Under the pieces are notes generated by a model, which was given only the letters and a program-made list of their open reading frames with translations, had not been told where the DNA came from and made no database searches. From Lachnospiraceae bacterium (lineage in GTDB: Bacteria > Bacillota > Clostridia > Lachnospirales > Lachnospiraceae), in the NCBI GenBank assembly GCA_015057585.1, contig SVEF01000002.1, positions 124,001 to 188,000 of the forward strand: a stretch of DNA of 64,000 nucleotides, in the 5' to 3' direction. Within the stretch, counting starts at the first letter, position 1. The number at the start of each line of letters is the position of its first letter. Below, in pieces: positions 34,912 to 44,754 of the stretch. Position numbers and translations under genes: made by a program.

Positions 34912-36450
34912 ATGCTGATTTTGCTCGCGGTTATTTTAGTGATTATTTCTATATGGATGGCAGTGGCGAAAAAGACAAGGGAATCCGGGTATCTGGTGGG
35001 ACTTTGTGTCAGTCTGCTGCTTGAAATTTGTGGAATTATGATTTTTATTGCCAAAAAAGGCGGTGTTTCGTCAGAACTGTTACCTCTTTTTTACTTTACA
35101 AAAAAAATAAAAACAGAGGTACAGTATCTGATGATTACATTAAATCAACTTGGTTTTTTAGTAGTACTCGGACGTACTCTGTTTCCGTTTTTTTTGGCGG
35201 AACTTGCCATCGGCTATTCGATGGTCGGCTGGGTTCGGCAAAAGCCATGGTTGCCGGTTGCCGTAGGAGGATTCCCGGTGATTACTCTGGCTTTGTATCT
35301 GCCGGGAGTTTATCGGGCGATGACATCGCAAGAGTCGGATATCAGCATGTATTTAAACGGATTTGCTATGGGATGGATGACGTTCTATATTATTGCGTCT
35401 ATCGTTTTACTGTTCTATGAGCAATTTGCGGTTTCTTTTAAGTTTGCAAAACGGCAATTGCGTTATATTGTGGTTTGTCTGGCTTCCATGACCGGAATTT
35501 ATCTGTTGTTTTATGTACAGGATCCGGGGCAGATTTATTATTTTTACAATTATTCTTTCCGATGGATGAGTGATGCGACCTACATGAGGGTGAATGCACC
35601 GTGGCATGCGTATGTGTTATTGATTGGCGGATGTACGGTTTGCTGCATTATGGGGTTTGGAAGTCTGTATCGTTTTACCCGTCTTCATTTTGAAACAGAC
35701 AAAGAAGATGTGGTTCTGGAGCGAAAGTTTGATACAGCAAAGATTGGCGCCTCTACATTTGTCCACAGTATGAAAAACCAGTTATTGTCCAGTAAAGTTA
35801 TTTTCAAACGAATCGGACAAGCATATGAACAGCCGCAGGTCGATGTGGCAAAGATTAAAGAATACGTAGATACTTTAGAAGAATTTAACAATGCAATGCT
35901 GACCAGAATGGAGGAACTATACAGTTTTGTAAAATCCAATTCCATTTACATGGTACCAACAAGCATGGAAGACATTGCAGAAGACGCCTTGCAGCGGTTT
36001 CGCAGAAAATATCCTACGGGGCAGATTGATGTTTCGCTGGAAGGTGAAATGTGGATTCTTTCCGATAAGATACATTTGTGTGAGGCATTGTACAATTTGC
36101 TTGTCAATGCACAGGAAGCAGTGGATGGTGCAGACAGAGGAGAAACCGGCAAGGTCACGTTGTCCTGCTACAGCAGGAGGCAATATGCAGTCATTGAAAT
36201 CAGTGACAACGGAATCGGTATTGCGAAGAGCCATTTAAAAAAGATATTCGACCCGTTTTATTCCAGTAAAAATTCTAATTCGAACTGGGGAATGGGATTG
36301 TATTATGTAAGAGAAATTGTAAAGAGCCATCTGGGGACATTGCAGGTGGAGAGTAAAGTAGGAGAAGGAAGTAAAATATACATTCTGCTCCCACGTTATG
36401 ACAGTTATAACAGTGACCGTAAAAATCAGAAGGTAGGTAAGCATGAATAA
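34912..36450 (+). CDS. Sensor histidine kinase with N-terminal multi-pass membrane domain
   Basis: A 512-aa protein. Residues ~1-260 contain about seven membrane helices with no large external domain. The kinase core follows: FVHSMKNQL (probable phospho-acceptor His, atypical H-box), NLLVNAQEAV (N box), DNGIGI (G1), FDPFYSSK (F box) and GMGLYYV (G2). Its stop overlaps the response-regulator start by eight bases (ATGAATAA), so they are a cognate pair. Placed inside the catabolic run between the Nag-type and glycolysis-type genes, it may sense the imported substrate or membrane state. Confidence 0.87.
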   Translation: MLILLAVILVIISIWMAVAKKTRESGYLVGLCVSLLLEICGIMIFIAKKGGVSSELLPLFYFTKKIKTEVQYLMITLNQLGFLVVLGRTLFPFFLAELAIGYSMVGWVRQKPWLPVAVGGFPVITLALYLPGVYRAMTSQESDISMYLNGFAMGWMTFYIIASIVLLFYEQFAVSFKFAKRQLRYIVVCLASMTGIYLLFYVQDPGQIYYFYNYSFRWMSDATYMRVNAPWHAYVLLIGGCTVCCIMGFGSLYRFTRLHFETDKEDVVLERKFDTAKIGASTFVHSMKNQLLSSKVIFKRIGQAYEQPQVDVAKIKEYVDTLEEFNNAMLTRMEELYSFVKSNSIYMVPTSMEDIAEDALQRFRRKYPTGQIDVSLEGEMWILSDKIHLCEALYNLLVNAQEAVDGADRGETGKVTLSCYSRRQYAVIEISDNGIGIAKSHLKKIFDPFYSSKNSNSNWGMGLYYVREIVKSHLGTLQVESKVGEGSKIYILLPRYDSYNSDRKNQKVGKHE

Positions 36451-37117
36451 AAAAATTAGAATTTTGATTGCTGACGATTTTTCGTTGCTGCGGGAAGATA
36501 TGATAGAATTGATTAACAGACAGCCGGACATGGAAGTGGTCGGCGAAGCATCCTCCGGCAGGGAAATCGTAGAGCTTGCCAAAAAAACAGAATTTGACCT
36601 GATTTTAATGGATATAGAGATGGAACAGACCAATACCGGTATCCTTGCGGCAGAACGGATTAAGCAGGAGAAACCGGGAGGAGAAATCATTTTTCTCACA
36701 GCACACGAAACCAAGGAGATGATTGTAACGGCAATGGGAGTCGGTGCGGTGGATTATCTGGTAAAGGGCTGTTCGGAAGAAGAAGTGCTACATCACATCC
36801 GGTGTGCGTACGAGGGACATCCGGTGATGGAAAGCAAGGTGCATGAAACAGTCATGCAGGAATATGCCCGGCTACGGAAAAGTGAACAAAGCCTGCTGTT
36901 CTTTATTACCAATCTGTCACAGCTGACAGCCACGGAACGGCAGATGATTAAACTGTTTTTGCAGGGATATAAGACAACGGAAATAGCAAAAGTACGTTGT
37001 GTGGAATACAGCACCGTAAAGACACAAGTCAAAGGACTTTTACGGAAGTTTGGCTGTTCGAGAACAACGGAAATTGTGGAAATGATTCGAAATTTAAATA
37101 TTGAGCATTTATTTTAA
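36443..37117 (+). CDS. Response regulator, NarL/LuxR type
   Basis: A 224-aa protein. Receiver domain (1-120): acidic pair in ILIADDF, phospho-acceptor Asp in LILMDIEM, Thr in FLTAHE, Lys in YLVKG. The C-terminal HTH (~155-215) reads LTATERQMIKLFLQGYKTTEIA, as in LuxR-type domains, although the recognition-helix region (VEYSTVKTQV) is somewhat divergent. Partner of the upstream kinase. Likely regulates the operon it sits in. Confidence 0.9.
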   Translation: MNKKIRILIADDFSLLREDMIELINRQPDMEVVGEASSGREIVELAKKTEFDLILMDIEMEQTNTGILAAERIKQEKPGGEIIFLTAHETKEMIVTAMGVGAVDYLVKGCSEEEVLHHIRCAYEGHPVMESKVHETVMQEYARLRKSEQSLLFFITNLSQLTATERQMIKLFLQGYKTTEIAKVRCVEYSTVKTQVKGLLRKFGCSRTTEIVEMIRNLNIEHLF

Positions 37118-37158
37118 CATAGAGAAAATCCGGTAGTGAAACCGACGGAGGAATGGAT

Positions 37159-38322
37159 ATGGGAGACAATCTATTGATTATGCATGGCGGCGGCCCGACG
37201 GCAGTTATTAATGCTTCGCTTTACGGGGCAATCCGCGAAGCAAAACAGCACAAAGAGTTGGAACATATTTATGCGGCGAAGAACGGAACGGGCGGCTTGC
37301 TCAGGGAAGAGTTGATTGAACTTGAGCATATTCCGGAGGAAAAACTGGCGCTCCTGTTACAGACACCGGGAAGTGCAATCGGTACTTCAAGAGACCAATT
37401 GGAGCAGGAAGAATATGACCGTATGGTGGAGGTTCTTCAGAAGTACAACATTAAGTATGTGCTGATGAATGGCGGAAACGGAACGATGGATACCTGCGGA
37501 AAACTTTATAAAACCTGTATGCAAAAGGGACTTGATATTAAGGTCATGGGCATTCCGAAGACGATGGATAATGATATTGCCATCACAGACCACAGCCCTG
37601 GATTTGGCAGTGCTGCAAAATATATTGCACAGAGTGTGAAAGAAGTTTGTGCGGACGTCAAAGGACTTCCGATTCATGTAGTTGTCATCGAAGCATCCGG
37701 TAGAAATGCCGGCTGGATTACAGCAGCAAGTGCCATGGCGGCGGACAAAGACGGTGTGGGACCGGATTTGATTTATCTTCCGGAACGGCCGTTTGATGAA
37801 GACAAATATATTGAAGATATCAAAAGATTGCTTGAGAAAAAGAAGGGCATTGTGGTTGTTGCCAGCGAAGGATTAAAAAATGCGGACGGACAACCGATTG
37901 TCGAACCGATTTTTAAGGTTGGAAGAGCGACTTATTTTGGCGATGTCAGTGCGCACCTGGCAAATTTGGTTATTAAACGGCTGGGTTATAAAGCAAGAAG
38001 TGAGAAGCCGGGATTGCTTGGCAGAGCCTCGATTCCTTTACAGAGCAGTGTGGACAGAGAAGAAGCGGAACTGGCAGGAAAGCTTGCATGTGAGGCTGTG
38101 TTGAACGGCACGGCCGGAAAAATGGTGGCTTTCAGAAGAGTGAGCACGAGTCCATATAAAATGGAACCGTTCCTTGTGGACATTGACGAAGTGATGATGT
38201 ATGAGCGCACTATGCCGGATGAATATATCAATGAGGAAGGAAACGGTGTGACGGAGGCTTTCAGGGAGTGGTGCAGACCATTGCTTGGACATGAACTTCC
38301 GGAGATGATTTCGTTTAATTAA
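37159..38322 (+). CDS. 6-phosphofructokinase-family kinase
   Basis: A 387-aa protein. ATG 37159 lies seven bases after GGAGG; ATG 37153 is too close to it. HGGGPTAVINA is the phosphoryl-donor loop; the active-site segments are NGGNGTMDT and PKTMDNDI. In the family, Gly at position 104 goes with ATP use and Lys at 124 (PKT) with pyrophosphate use; this protein has the Gly-Lys mix, so the donor is unclear. The Asn in GGNGT replaces a magnesium-coordinating Asp. It phosphorylates a ketose 6-phosphate, feeding the adjacent aldolase. The substrate could be fructose-, tagatose- or a modified ketose 6-phosphate. Confidence 0.85.
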   Translation: MGDNLLIMHGGGPTAVINASLYGAIREAKQHKELEHIYAAKNGTGGLLREELIELEHIPEEKLALLLQTPGSAIGTSRDQLEQEEYDRMVEVLQKYNIKYVLMNGGNGTMDTCGKLYKTCMQKGLDIKVMGIPKTMDNDIAITDHSPGFGSAAKYIAQSVKEVCADVKGLPIHVVVIEASGRNAGWITAASAMAADKDGVGPDLIYLPERPFDEDKYIEDIKRLLEKKKGIVVVASEGLKNADGQPIVEPIFKVGRATYFGDVSAHLANLVIKRLGYKARSEKPGLLGRASIPLQSSVDREEAELAGKLACEAVLNGTAGKMVAFRRVSTSPYKMEPFLVDIDEVMMYERTMPDEYINEEGNGVTEAFREWCRPLLGHELPEMISFN

Positions 38323-38370
38323 AAATGATATTAATGCAAGATAAATTCACTGAAAACGGAGGAAGAAATT

Positions 38371-39525
38371 ATGTTAGTACCTATGAGAGCAATTTTAGAA
38401 GCTGCAGACAAATACGATTACGCGCAGGGTGCATTCAATGTGAATGCAGTATGTCAGGCAAAGGCAGTAATCAACGTACATGAAATGTTCAGAAGCCCGG
38501 CTATTTTACAGGGAGCTGACCTTGCAAACGGTTTTATGGGCGGACGCACTGACTTTATGAATGCCACATTAGAAGACAAGAAAAAGGGTGCAAAGAATAT
38601 CGCGGATGCTGTAAAGAAGTATGGTACCGACAGTGCGATTCCGATTGCCCTTCACTTAGACCACGGCAAAAACTTCGATTCCTGCGTAGCAGCGATCGAA
38701 GGCGGTTATACAAGTGTTATGATCGATGGAAGCCATCTTCCGTTTGATGAAAATGTAGAACTTACAAGAGAAGTTGTAAAGTATGCCCATGAAAGAGGTG
38801 TTTCTGTCGAGGGTGAACTTGGTGTGTTAGCCGGTGTAGAAGATCATGTATTTTCCGCTAACAGTACATATACCAATCCGGCCAGTGCAATTGAATTTTT
38901 CCGTAAGACCGGTGTAGATGCTTTGGCAATCAGTTACGGAACCATGCATGGTGCCAATAAGGGTAAGAATGCGGTAATCCGTAAAGAAATTGCCATTGCG
39001 ATTAAGGAAACCATGCGTCATGAAGGCATTGAAGGTTATCTGGTAAGCCATGGTTCTTCGACCGTTCCGCAGTATATCGTAGAGGAAATCAATGGTCTGG
39101 GCGGCGAACTTGTCAACACTTATGGAATTGATGTAAACCAGTTGATTGAAGCAGGCCATTGCGGCATTAACAAAATCAACGTAGATACGGATATCCGTCT
39201 TGCGGTTACCAGAAACATGAAGGAATTGTTCGCAAGGGAAAAGGCGTTGCAGAACAGTGCATCCATCGGCGCTATTTATGAACTTCTGGAAAAGAACAAG
39301 GCTGCGTTTGACCCAAGAGTATTCCTTCCGCCGATTATGGATACGGTGATGTTTGGAAACATTCCGGATGATGATGTGGCAAGAATCTGTAAGTGCGTGG
39401 AAGACGGTGTGAAAGAAGTTGTAGGTACTCTGATTGTAAAATTCGGAAGCTACGGAAAAGCACCAAAGGTAGAACTTACCACTTTGGATGAAATGGCAGA
39501 CCGTTACAAAAAAGCAGGTATTTAA
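38371..39525 (+). CDS. Class II fructose/tagatose-bisphosphate aldolase-like enzyme
   Basis: A 384-aa protein with the zinc-aldolase pattern: AFNVNA near the N-terminus, HLDHGKNFDS (zinc His), DGSHLPFDEN, LVSHGSSTV and NVDTDIRLA (phosphate binding). It is longer than the typical short class II enzyme (~285 aa), with an extra C-terminal region. Class II aldolases cleave ketose bisphosphates to dihydroxyacetone phosphate and an aldehyde. Between a PFK-like and a TIM-like gene, it makes up a private lower-glycolysis module. GGAGGAAG precedes the ATG. Confidence 0.88.
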   Translation: MLVPMRAILEAADKYDYAQGAFNVNAVCQAKAVINVHEMFRSPAILQGADLANGFMGGRTDFMNATLEDKKKGAKNIADAVKKYGTDSAIPIALHLDHGKNFDSCVAAIEGGYTSVMIDGSHLPFDENVELTREVVKYAHERGVSVEGELGVLAGVEDHVFSANSTYTNPASAIEFFRKTGVDALAISYGTMHGANKGKNAVIRKEIAIAIKETMRHEGIEGYLVSHGSSTVPQYIVEEINGLGGELVNTYGIDVNQLIEAGHCGINKINVDTDIRLAVTRNMKELFAREKALQNSASIGAIYELLEKNKAAFDPRVFLPPIMDTVMFGNIPDDDVARICKCVEDGVKEVVGTLIVKFGSYGKAPKVELTTLDEMADRYKKAGI

Positions 39526-39551
39526 GGCACAGGGCAGAAGGGAAGCATAAC

Positions 39552-40388
39552 ATGAAGCATATTTATCTGAATTTAAAAAGATTTGATGTTCCGACCGAGT
39601 TCGGTGGGGTAAACCGTATTGCTCCAATGACAGAATGGGCGTCTTATATTGTAAAACAGACACAGGAAGAGTTAAAGAAATATAACCGCGATGAAGTGGA
39701 ATTCGGAATGTATTTTCCGGAACTCCATGTATTAAATGCCGTAAGTGCAAAGTCGGAAGATTCACCGGTTAAGGTGGGATGCCAGGGTATTTACCGTGCG
39801 GACACAGCAGTGGGAGGAAACTTCGGTGCGTTTACGACAAACCGGTCGGCATCTTCCATGGTAGCTGCAGGTTGTGAGACCGTGATTATCGGTCATTGCG
39901 AAGAACGTAATGACAAAGCAGGAATTCTGGCAGAAGCAGGTGTTACAGATACCGACGCCATCAACCGTCTGCTGAATCAGGAAATCAAGTGTGCTATTGC
40001 ACGCGGAATGACGGTTCTTTATTGTATCGGTGAAAAGAGCGAGGAGCAGGAGCGTTGGGAAGAAGTGCTCGGAAAGCAGCTTGAAATCGGCTTGCAGGAT
40101 GTAGATACTTCAAAAGTAGTCATCGCTTATGAACCAATTTGGTCCATCGGGCCAGGGAAAACGCCTGCCGGAAAAGACTATATCACGAAGATCGCCCGTT
40201 TTGTAAAGGAAAAAACAGGCGGTATGGACATCGTTTACGGCGGTGGTCTCAAACAGGAGAATGCGGCGATGCTGGCATCTATTGATGAGATTGATGGTGG
40301 TTTGATCGCGTTGACCCGTTTCCAGGGAGAAATCGGTTATTATCCGGATGAATATTTAGAAATCATCCGATTATATATGCAGGGTTAA
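39552..40388 (+). CDS. Triose-phosphate isomerase-like enzyme
   Basis: A 278-aa TIM-barrel protein. Catalytic Lys in YLNLKRF, His in GHCEER (usually GHSERR) and Glu in AYEPIWSIGPGKTP are present. It is longer than housekeeping TpiA (~250 aa) and has a substituted His motif, so it is an accessory member acting on a triose or related phosphate released by the adjacent aldolase. Not necessarily the cell's glycolytic enzyme. The gap to the aldolase gene is 26 bases. Confidence 0.85.
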   Translation: MKHIYLNLKRFDVPTEFGGVNRIAPMTEWASYIVKQTQEELKKYNRDEVEFGMYFPELHVLNAVSAKSEDSPVKVGCQGIYRADTAVGGNFGAFTTNRSASSMVAAGCETVIIGHCEERNDKAGILAEAGVTDTDAINRLLNQEIKCAIARGMTVLYCIGEKSEEQERWEEVLGKQLEIGLQDVDTSKVVIAYEPIWSIGPGKTPAGKDYITKIARFVKEKTGGMDIVYGGGLKQENAAMLASIDEIDGGLIALTRFQGEIGYYPDEYLEIIRLYMQG

Positions 40389-40412
40389 AACAAAAGAACG
40401 GAGGAACAGATT

Positions 40413-41900
40413 ATGAAACTTGATTTTGAATATGGCCATGGGCTTATGACAGCGGAATTGCCGGATAATACCGACGTTTTTATTCCGGGTGAAACGGTAA
40501 AGGATCCGGACTTTATTCCGGTAGATAAGTTAGAAGAAGCTTATTTGGAGAGTCTTGCACATCCGATTGGAATGCCGACTTTGACAGAACTTGCACACAA
40601 GGGCAGTACGGTAACATTTATTGTTCCTGACCGTGTAAAGGGTGGCGAACAGGAAACCAGCCACAGAAAATTAAGTATCAAGTATATTTTAAGAGAGTTA
40701 TATGCAGCGGGCGTAGAAAAGAAAGACATTCTTTTTATTATCTCGAACGGCCTGCACCCAAGAAGTAAGGAATCCGATGCAAAGGCATTGTTCGGACCGG
40801 AGCTGTTCAATGAGTTCTGGCCAACCGGACAGATTATCAGCCATGACAGTGAAGACTATGAGCATATGGTTGACCTTGGTGTAACACGCAGAGGTGACCC
40901 GGTTCTCATGAACAAGTATGTTTTTGAGTGCGACATTCCGATTTTAATCGGTCATGTACAGGGAAATCCTTACGGTGGTTATTCGGGTGGCTACAAGCAC
41001 AGTGCAACCGGTATTACCCATTGGAAGAGCATTGCAAGCCATCATGTGCCATCTGTTATGCACAGAGATGACTTCACACCGGTAAACGGCGCGAGTCTCA
41101 TGCGTAACAAGTTTGATGAAATCAGTATGCACATGGAAGAAAAGATGGGACATCCGTTCTTCTGTTGTGATGCGGTACTGGATACCTCTTCCAGACAGAT
41201 TGCTATTTTCTCCGGCTATGCAAAAGAGATGATGCCAAAGAGCTGGGAAGTGGCAGATAAGAGAACTTATGTACACTGGGCAGAAAAGAAGTATGATGTT
41301 TTGGTATTCGGTATGCCGCAGAAGTTCCACTACGGTGATGGTATGGGAACAAACCCAATCATGATGATGCAGGCACTCAGCGCACAGGTACTTCGTTTCA
41401 AGAGAATTATGAGTGATAACTGTGTTATTATCTGTTCTTCTATTTGTAACGGATACTTCCACGATGAGTTATGGCCATATTTAAGAGAAACCTACGAACT
41501 GTTCCAGCATGATCATATGGATACCTTGCCGGATATGAACCGTTATGGTGAATATTTTGCCACAAACGAAGAATATATCCGCAAATACCGTTTTACCAAC
41601 GCATTCCATCCGTTCCATGGTTTTTCCATGATGTCCTGCGGACACATTGCGGAGATGAATACAAGTGCGATTTATATTGTAGGCGCACAGGATCCGGGCT
41701 ATGCAAGAGGCATGGGTTTAAAGACAAGAGCTACTTTTGAAGAGGCGTTAGAGGATGCCAAGAAGAAATTTGTAGGACAGAATCCAAATATTCTTGCGCT
41801 TCCGATGACCTTTAAAAAGTCGGCAGTGCATCTTTGTATGAAGAATCCGGCGGATGACTGTATGGATGCTTACGGACATCGCGGAGGATGTTGCGAGTAA
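40413..41900 (+). CDS. LarA-like (nickel-pincer racemase family) protein
   Basis: A 495-aa protein of the lactate racemase family. VPDRVKGG corresponds to the DHTRP region, SNGLHPRS to the His108 region of Lactiplantibacillus LarA, and the glycine-rich GGYSGGYK carries the nickel-pincer Lys184, with a His in ASHH matching nickel ligand His200. The second catalytic base, His174, aligns with Asn in QGNPYGGY (by eye). LarA homologues act on different 2-hydroxy acids. No larB, larC or larE cofactor genes are in the window. In the operon after the TIM-like gene it may isomerise a hydroxy-acid end product. Confidence 0.75.
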   Translation: MKLDFEYGHGLMTAELPDNTDVFIPGETVKDPDFIPVDKLEEAYLESLAHPIGMPTLTELAHKGSTVTFIVPDRVKGGEQETSHRKLSIKYILRELYAAGVEKKDILFIISNGLHPRSKESDAKALFGPELFNEFWPTGQIISHDSEDYEHMVDLGVTRRGDPVLMNKYVFECDIPILIGHVQGNPYGGYSGGYKHSATGITHWKSIASHHVPSVMHRDDFTPVNGASLMRNKFDEISMHMEEKMGHPFFCCDAVLDTSSRQIAIFSGYAKEMMPKSWEVADKRTYVHWAEKKYDVLVFGMPQKFHYGDGMGTNPIMMMQALSAQVLRFKRIMSDNCVIICSSICNGYFHDELWPYLRETYELFQHDHMDTLPDMNRYGEYFATNEEYIRKYRFTNAFHPFHGFSMMSCGHIAEMNTSAIYIVGAQDPGYARGMGLKTRATFEEALEDAKKKFVGQNPNILALPMTFKKSAVHLCMKNPADDCMDAYGHRGGCCE

Positions 41901-41927
41901 TCAGATAAGATTTTGGAAATGCTTTGA

Positions 41928-41956
41928 GGTGGGGGAACGGATTCGTTCCCTCCACC
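41928..41956 (+). terminator. Hairpin between LarA-like and chemoreceptor genes
   Basis: GGTGGGGGAACG pairs with CGTTCCCTCCACC (one bulge) around GATT. There is no T run, so it may pause or process the transcript rather than end it. Confidence 0.5.
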
Positions 41957-41983
41957 CCATGGAAATGATTTGGGAGAACAGAT

Positions 41984-43915
41984 ATGAACTTGTTTAAAAG
42001 AAAAAAACCAATCAGTATGACGGAAACGAGCCAGGGAGAAGGAAAAGAACTTCGCGAGTTTTCAAAGAGAATTCTCAAAAACACGGAAACATTGAATGAG
42101 AATGTAATGCAACTGAACTATATTGCGGGAAGTACGAACAATGCGGTAAAGGCGGTCAATGGTTCTATCAATGAAATCAGCGACAGCAATAATGTGTTAT
42201 CCAGAAATATCAGTGAGATACGTGGCATTTCCATGGAGATGGGCGAAAATATTGATGCAAATATTGAGAACGTAGAAAAACTTACTTATGCAGCGGATCA
42301 GATGACAACGAGCATCGGTAAGGTAATGCAGAATTTTATTGAACTGGTAGAAAGTAACAGGGAGACCGCGCAGGGCATCGAAGAGGTTGCGGTAAACACA
42401 CAATTAACATATGATGCAGCGCAAGAGATTTTGGTTGCAATACAGCTGATTAATGAAATTGCAAATAAGACGAATTTACTCAGTCTGAATGCCTCTATCG
42501 AAGCAGCGAGAGCGGGCGAGGCCGGACGTGGTTTTGCGGTTGTTGCAAAGCAGATTCAGGAACTTGCGGAAAAGAGCCGGGGCAGTGCAGAGAATATCGG
42601 ACGGATTATTCGGGAATTGGAAGAAAAATCAAATAAGTCCGTTGTTAGTATTCAAAGAATCCAGGAAGCATCCAAAAAGCAGACGGAGAACTTAACGGAT
42701 ATCAAAGGCTTTTTGGAGTTGACCGATCAAAACATTGATCAGGTACGTGAGTGTGTCCAGATTGTGGAAGAAAACATGGATAAACTGGATTCGTCTAAAA
42801 ATACAATTATCCAGAACATGGAAGATTTGGAACGTCTCGGAACCAATAATTCCGAGGCGGCAGAAATGATTGTTTCCGATTTTGAGAAGGTGGTAAAGAA
42901 CACCGGAAAAATTACGGAAATGGCATTTGAACTTGCTGATGTCGGAGAAGGGTTGAAACATACGGCAGAAGCGTATGACAACAAGGTTCAGGCAGAACGC
43001 AAGCCGGTACATATCCGTGTCGGATACATGCCGAACTACGGAAGCCTCTGTTCGATTGTGGCGGCAATCAAGCAGGGCTATATGGCGAATGAAAATATTA
43101 CGGTAGAATTAAAGGAATATGAGAACGGACCAAAGATTATTGCGGCAATGAAGGAAGGTACGCTGGATGTCGGATATATCGGTCATGGTGCACACAAACG
43201 TTGTATCCAGGGCGATGCAGTAGTATTTTTGCTGTCTCATATCTCCAATGCGGAAGCAGTCATCGGACACAGAAGCAGTGGAGTGCGTAACCTGAAGGCA
43301 TTACAGGGAATGCGTATCGGTACAATGGAAGGAACCACCAGTGATGCGATTTTAAATTTTGCACTGGACAGTGTAGGTGTCAGCAGGGATGAATGTGTTA
43401 TTGTGAATGAGACACCGGACGAAATTGTACGTGATATGATTGCCGGAAAACTGGATGCATGTGCACTCTGGTCGCCATATACATTGGAAGTAATGAACAA
43501 ACTTGGAAACAATGCCGTGCTTTTGGCAAATAATATGAACTTCTCTAACCGTTTGGTATCGTTATCCTCATGGATTACCACACCGGAGTTCGCAAAAGAG
43601 AAAAAGGAAGAACTGGTACGGTTTACGAGAGCTTTGTATCGCGGTATGAACTATCGTGCGGCAGAAGGCAATATGCGTAAGGTGGCAACCTGGGTTTCTG
43701 AGTTCTCCAAAATGGATGCCCAGAAAGCATATGAACAGAGACAGGATGCGGAATGGTCGACTTCCGGTTATGTTGCCATCGGTGCAAAGGACGGAACGAT
43801 TGAACAGTTGTATACGACGCAGCAGGAACTGTTCCGCAAGGTGGGAGAAATCAATGTTACTGTTCCGGTCCGCGACTATGTACTTATTGATAATATGATT
43901 GAAGCTGCAAAATAA
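41984..43915 (+). CDS. Soluble chemoreceptor fused to an SsuA-like binding domain
   Basis: A 643-aa protein without signal peptide, transmembrane helix or HAMP domain. Residues ~20-335 form the long helical hairpin of a methyl-accepting chemotaxis protein, with the tip [18 protein letters not shown] and [11 protein letters not shown] (156-190) that contacts CheA and CheW. Residues ~343-643 are an NMT1/SsuA-type binding domain ([20 protein letters not shown]), a clear paralogue of the lipoprotein at 31768. The receptor therefore senses, inside the cell, the ligand imported by that transporter, or one like it. The position of the sensor at the C-terminus is unusual. GGGAGAA precedes the ATG. 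Confidence 0.88.
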   Translation: MNLFKRKKPISMTETSQGEGKELREFSKRILKNTETLNENVMQLNYIAGSTNNAVKAVNGSINEISDSNNVLSRNISEIRGISMEMGENIDANIENVEKLTYAADQMTTSIGKVMQNFIELVESNRETAQGIEEVAVNTQLTYDAAQEILVAIQLINEIANKTNLLSLNASIEAARAGEAGRGFAVVAKQIQELAEKSRGSAENIGRIIRELEEKSNKSVVSIQRIQEASKKQTENLTDIKGFLELTDQNIDQVRECVQIVEENMDKLDSSKNTIIQNMEDLERLGTNNSEAAEMIVSDFEKVVKNTGKITEMAFELADVGEGLKHTAEAYDNKVQAERKPVHIRVGYMPNYGSLCSIVAAIKQGYMANENITVELKEYENGPKIIAAMKEGTLDVGYIGHGAHKRCIQGDAVVFLLSHISNAEAVIGHRSSGVRNLKALQGMRIGTMEGTTSDAILNFALDSVGVSRDECVIVNETPDEIVRDMIAGKLDACALWSPYTLEVMNKLGNNAVLLANNMNFSNRLVSLSSWITTPEFAKEKKEELVRFTRALYRGMNYRAAEGNMRKVATWVSEFSKMDAQKAYEQRQDAEWSTSGYVAIGAKDGTIEQLYTTQQELFRKVGEINVTVPVRDYVLIDNMIEAAK

Positions 43916-43930
43916 GAGAAAGAAGAGAGA

Positions 43931-44725
43931 ATGATGACAGTAGCGGTAATTTTATTTATTGTATGTATTTTGGCGTCCAGCATCGGTGCTGTTGTTGGTG
44001 CCGGAGGCGGAGTAATTATTAAGCCTGTCCTTGATATGATAGGAATTTTACCGGTGTCTACGGTAAGTTTTTGTTCCGGCTGTACGGTACTCGGCATGTC
44101 GGTTTGCTCGCTGATTAGAAACAGGAACGATGGTGTGAAGTTGCGCCTGAAAACAAGTACGGCACTGGCAATCGGAGCAGTGCTTGGTGGGCTGGTCGGT
44201 AAATGGCTGTTTGAAATTGTGCGTAACGGATTTGGGAATGAGAGAGTCCTGGGAGCTATTCAGGCGATCTGTCTTACCATTATCACCATTGGTGTATTTG
44301 TATATGTTTGCAACAAAGATAAGTTGCCGTCGAAGAATGTGAAAAATTTCGGGGTTGCTGTTGTTATTGGTGTTTTTCTCGGAATTATCTCCTCATTTTT
44401 GGGAATCGGCGGGGGAACCAGTAATGTTGCTGTTTTGTTTTTCTTCTTTTCCATGGAGGCAAAGGAGGCAGCAAAAAATTCAATCTATATTATTATTTTC
44501 TCGCAGATTTCGAGTATCATATCCGCTTTTGCGACAGCGTCCGTTCCGGATTTTGAATGGTTGCATCTGTTATTTATGGTGATTGGTGGCATTGGTGGTG
44601 CTCTGATCGGTGCAGCTGTTTCAAAGAGAATTGATAACAAGGGCGTAGAAAAGATTTTGCGCATTCTGTTATTGGTGATTATTGCAATTGATTTTTACAA
44701 TGTCTTAAAATATACTATTTTGTAG
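43931..44725 (+). CDS. TauE/SafE family membrane permease
   Basis: A 264-aa protein with about eight helices in two halves. The TauE/SafE repeats are visible: SSIGAVVGAGGGVIIKP in the first half and SSFLGIGGGTSNVAVLF in the second. Members export sulfite, sulfoacetate or other sulfur-containing anions, but many have no known substrate. It starts 15 bases after the chemoreceptor gene. Together with an SsuABC-type importer it hints at a sulfonated substrate. Confidence 0.85.
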   Translation: MMTVAVILFIVCILASSIGAVVGAGGGVIIKPVLDMIGILPVSTVSFCSGCTVLGMSVCSLIRNRNDGVKLRLKTSTALAIGAVLGGLVGKWLFEIVRNGFGNERVLGAIQAICLTIITIGVFVYVCNKDKLPSKNVKNFGVAVVIGVFLGIISSFLGIGGGTSNVAVLFFFFSMEAKEAAKNSIYIIIFSQISSIISAFATASVPDFEWLHLLFMVIGGIGGALIGAAVSKRIDNKGVEKILRILLLVIIAIDFYNVLKYTIL

Positions 44726-44754
44726 GAATTTAATATCAGGAGGTAGAGGCGGGA

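Noticed and set aside
38827-39765. 312-codon open frame antisense to the aldolase and TIM-like genes
   Set aside because: Sequence is atypical for a protein and lies opposite two well-supported genes.
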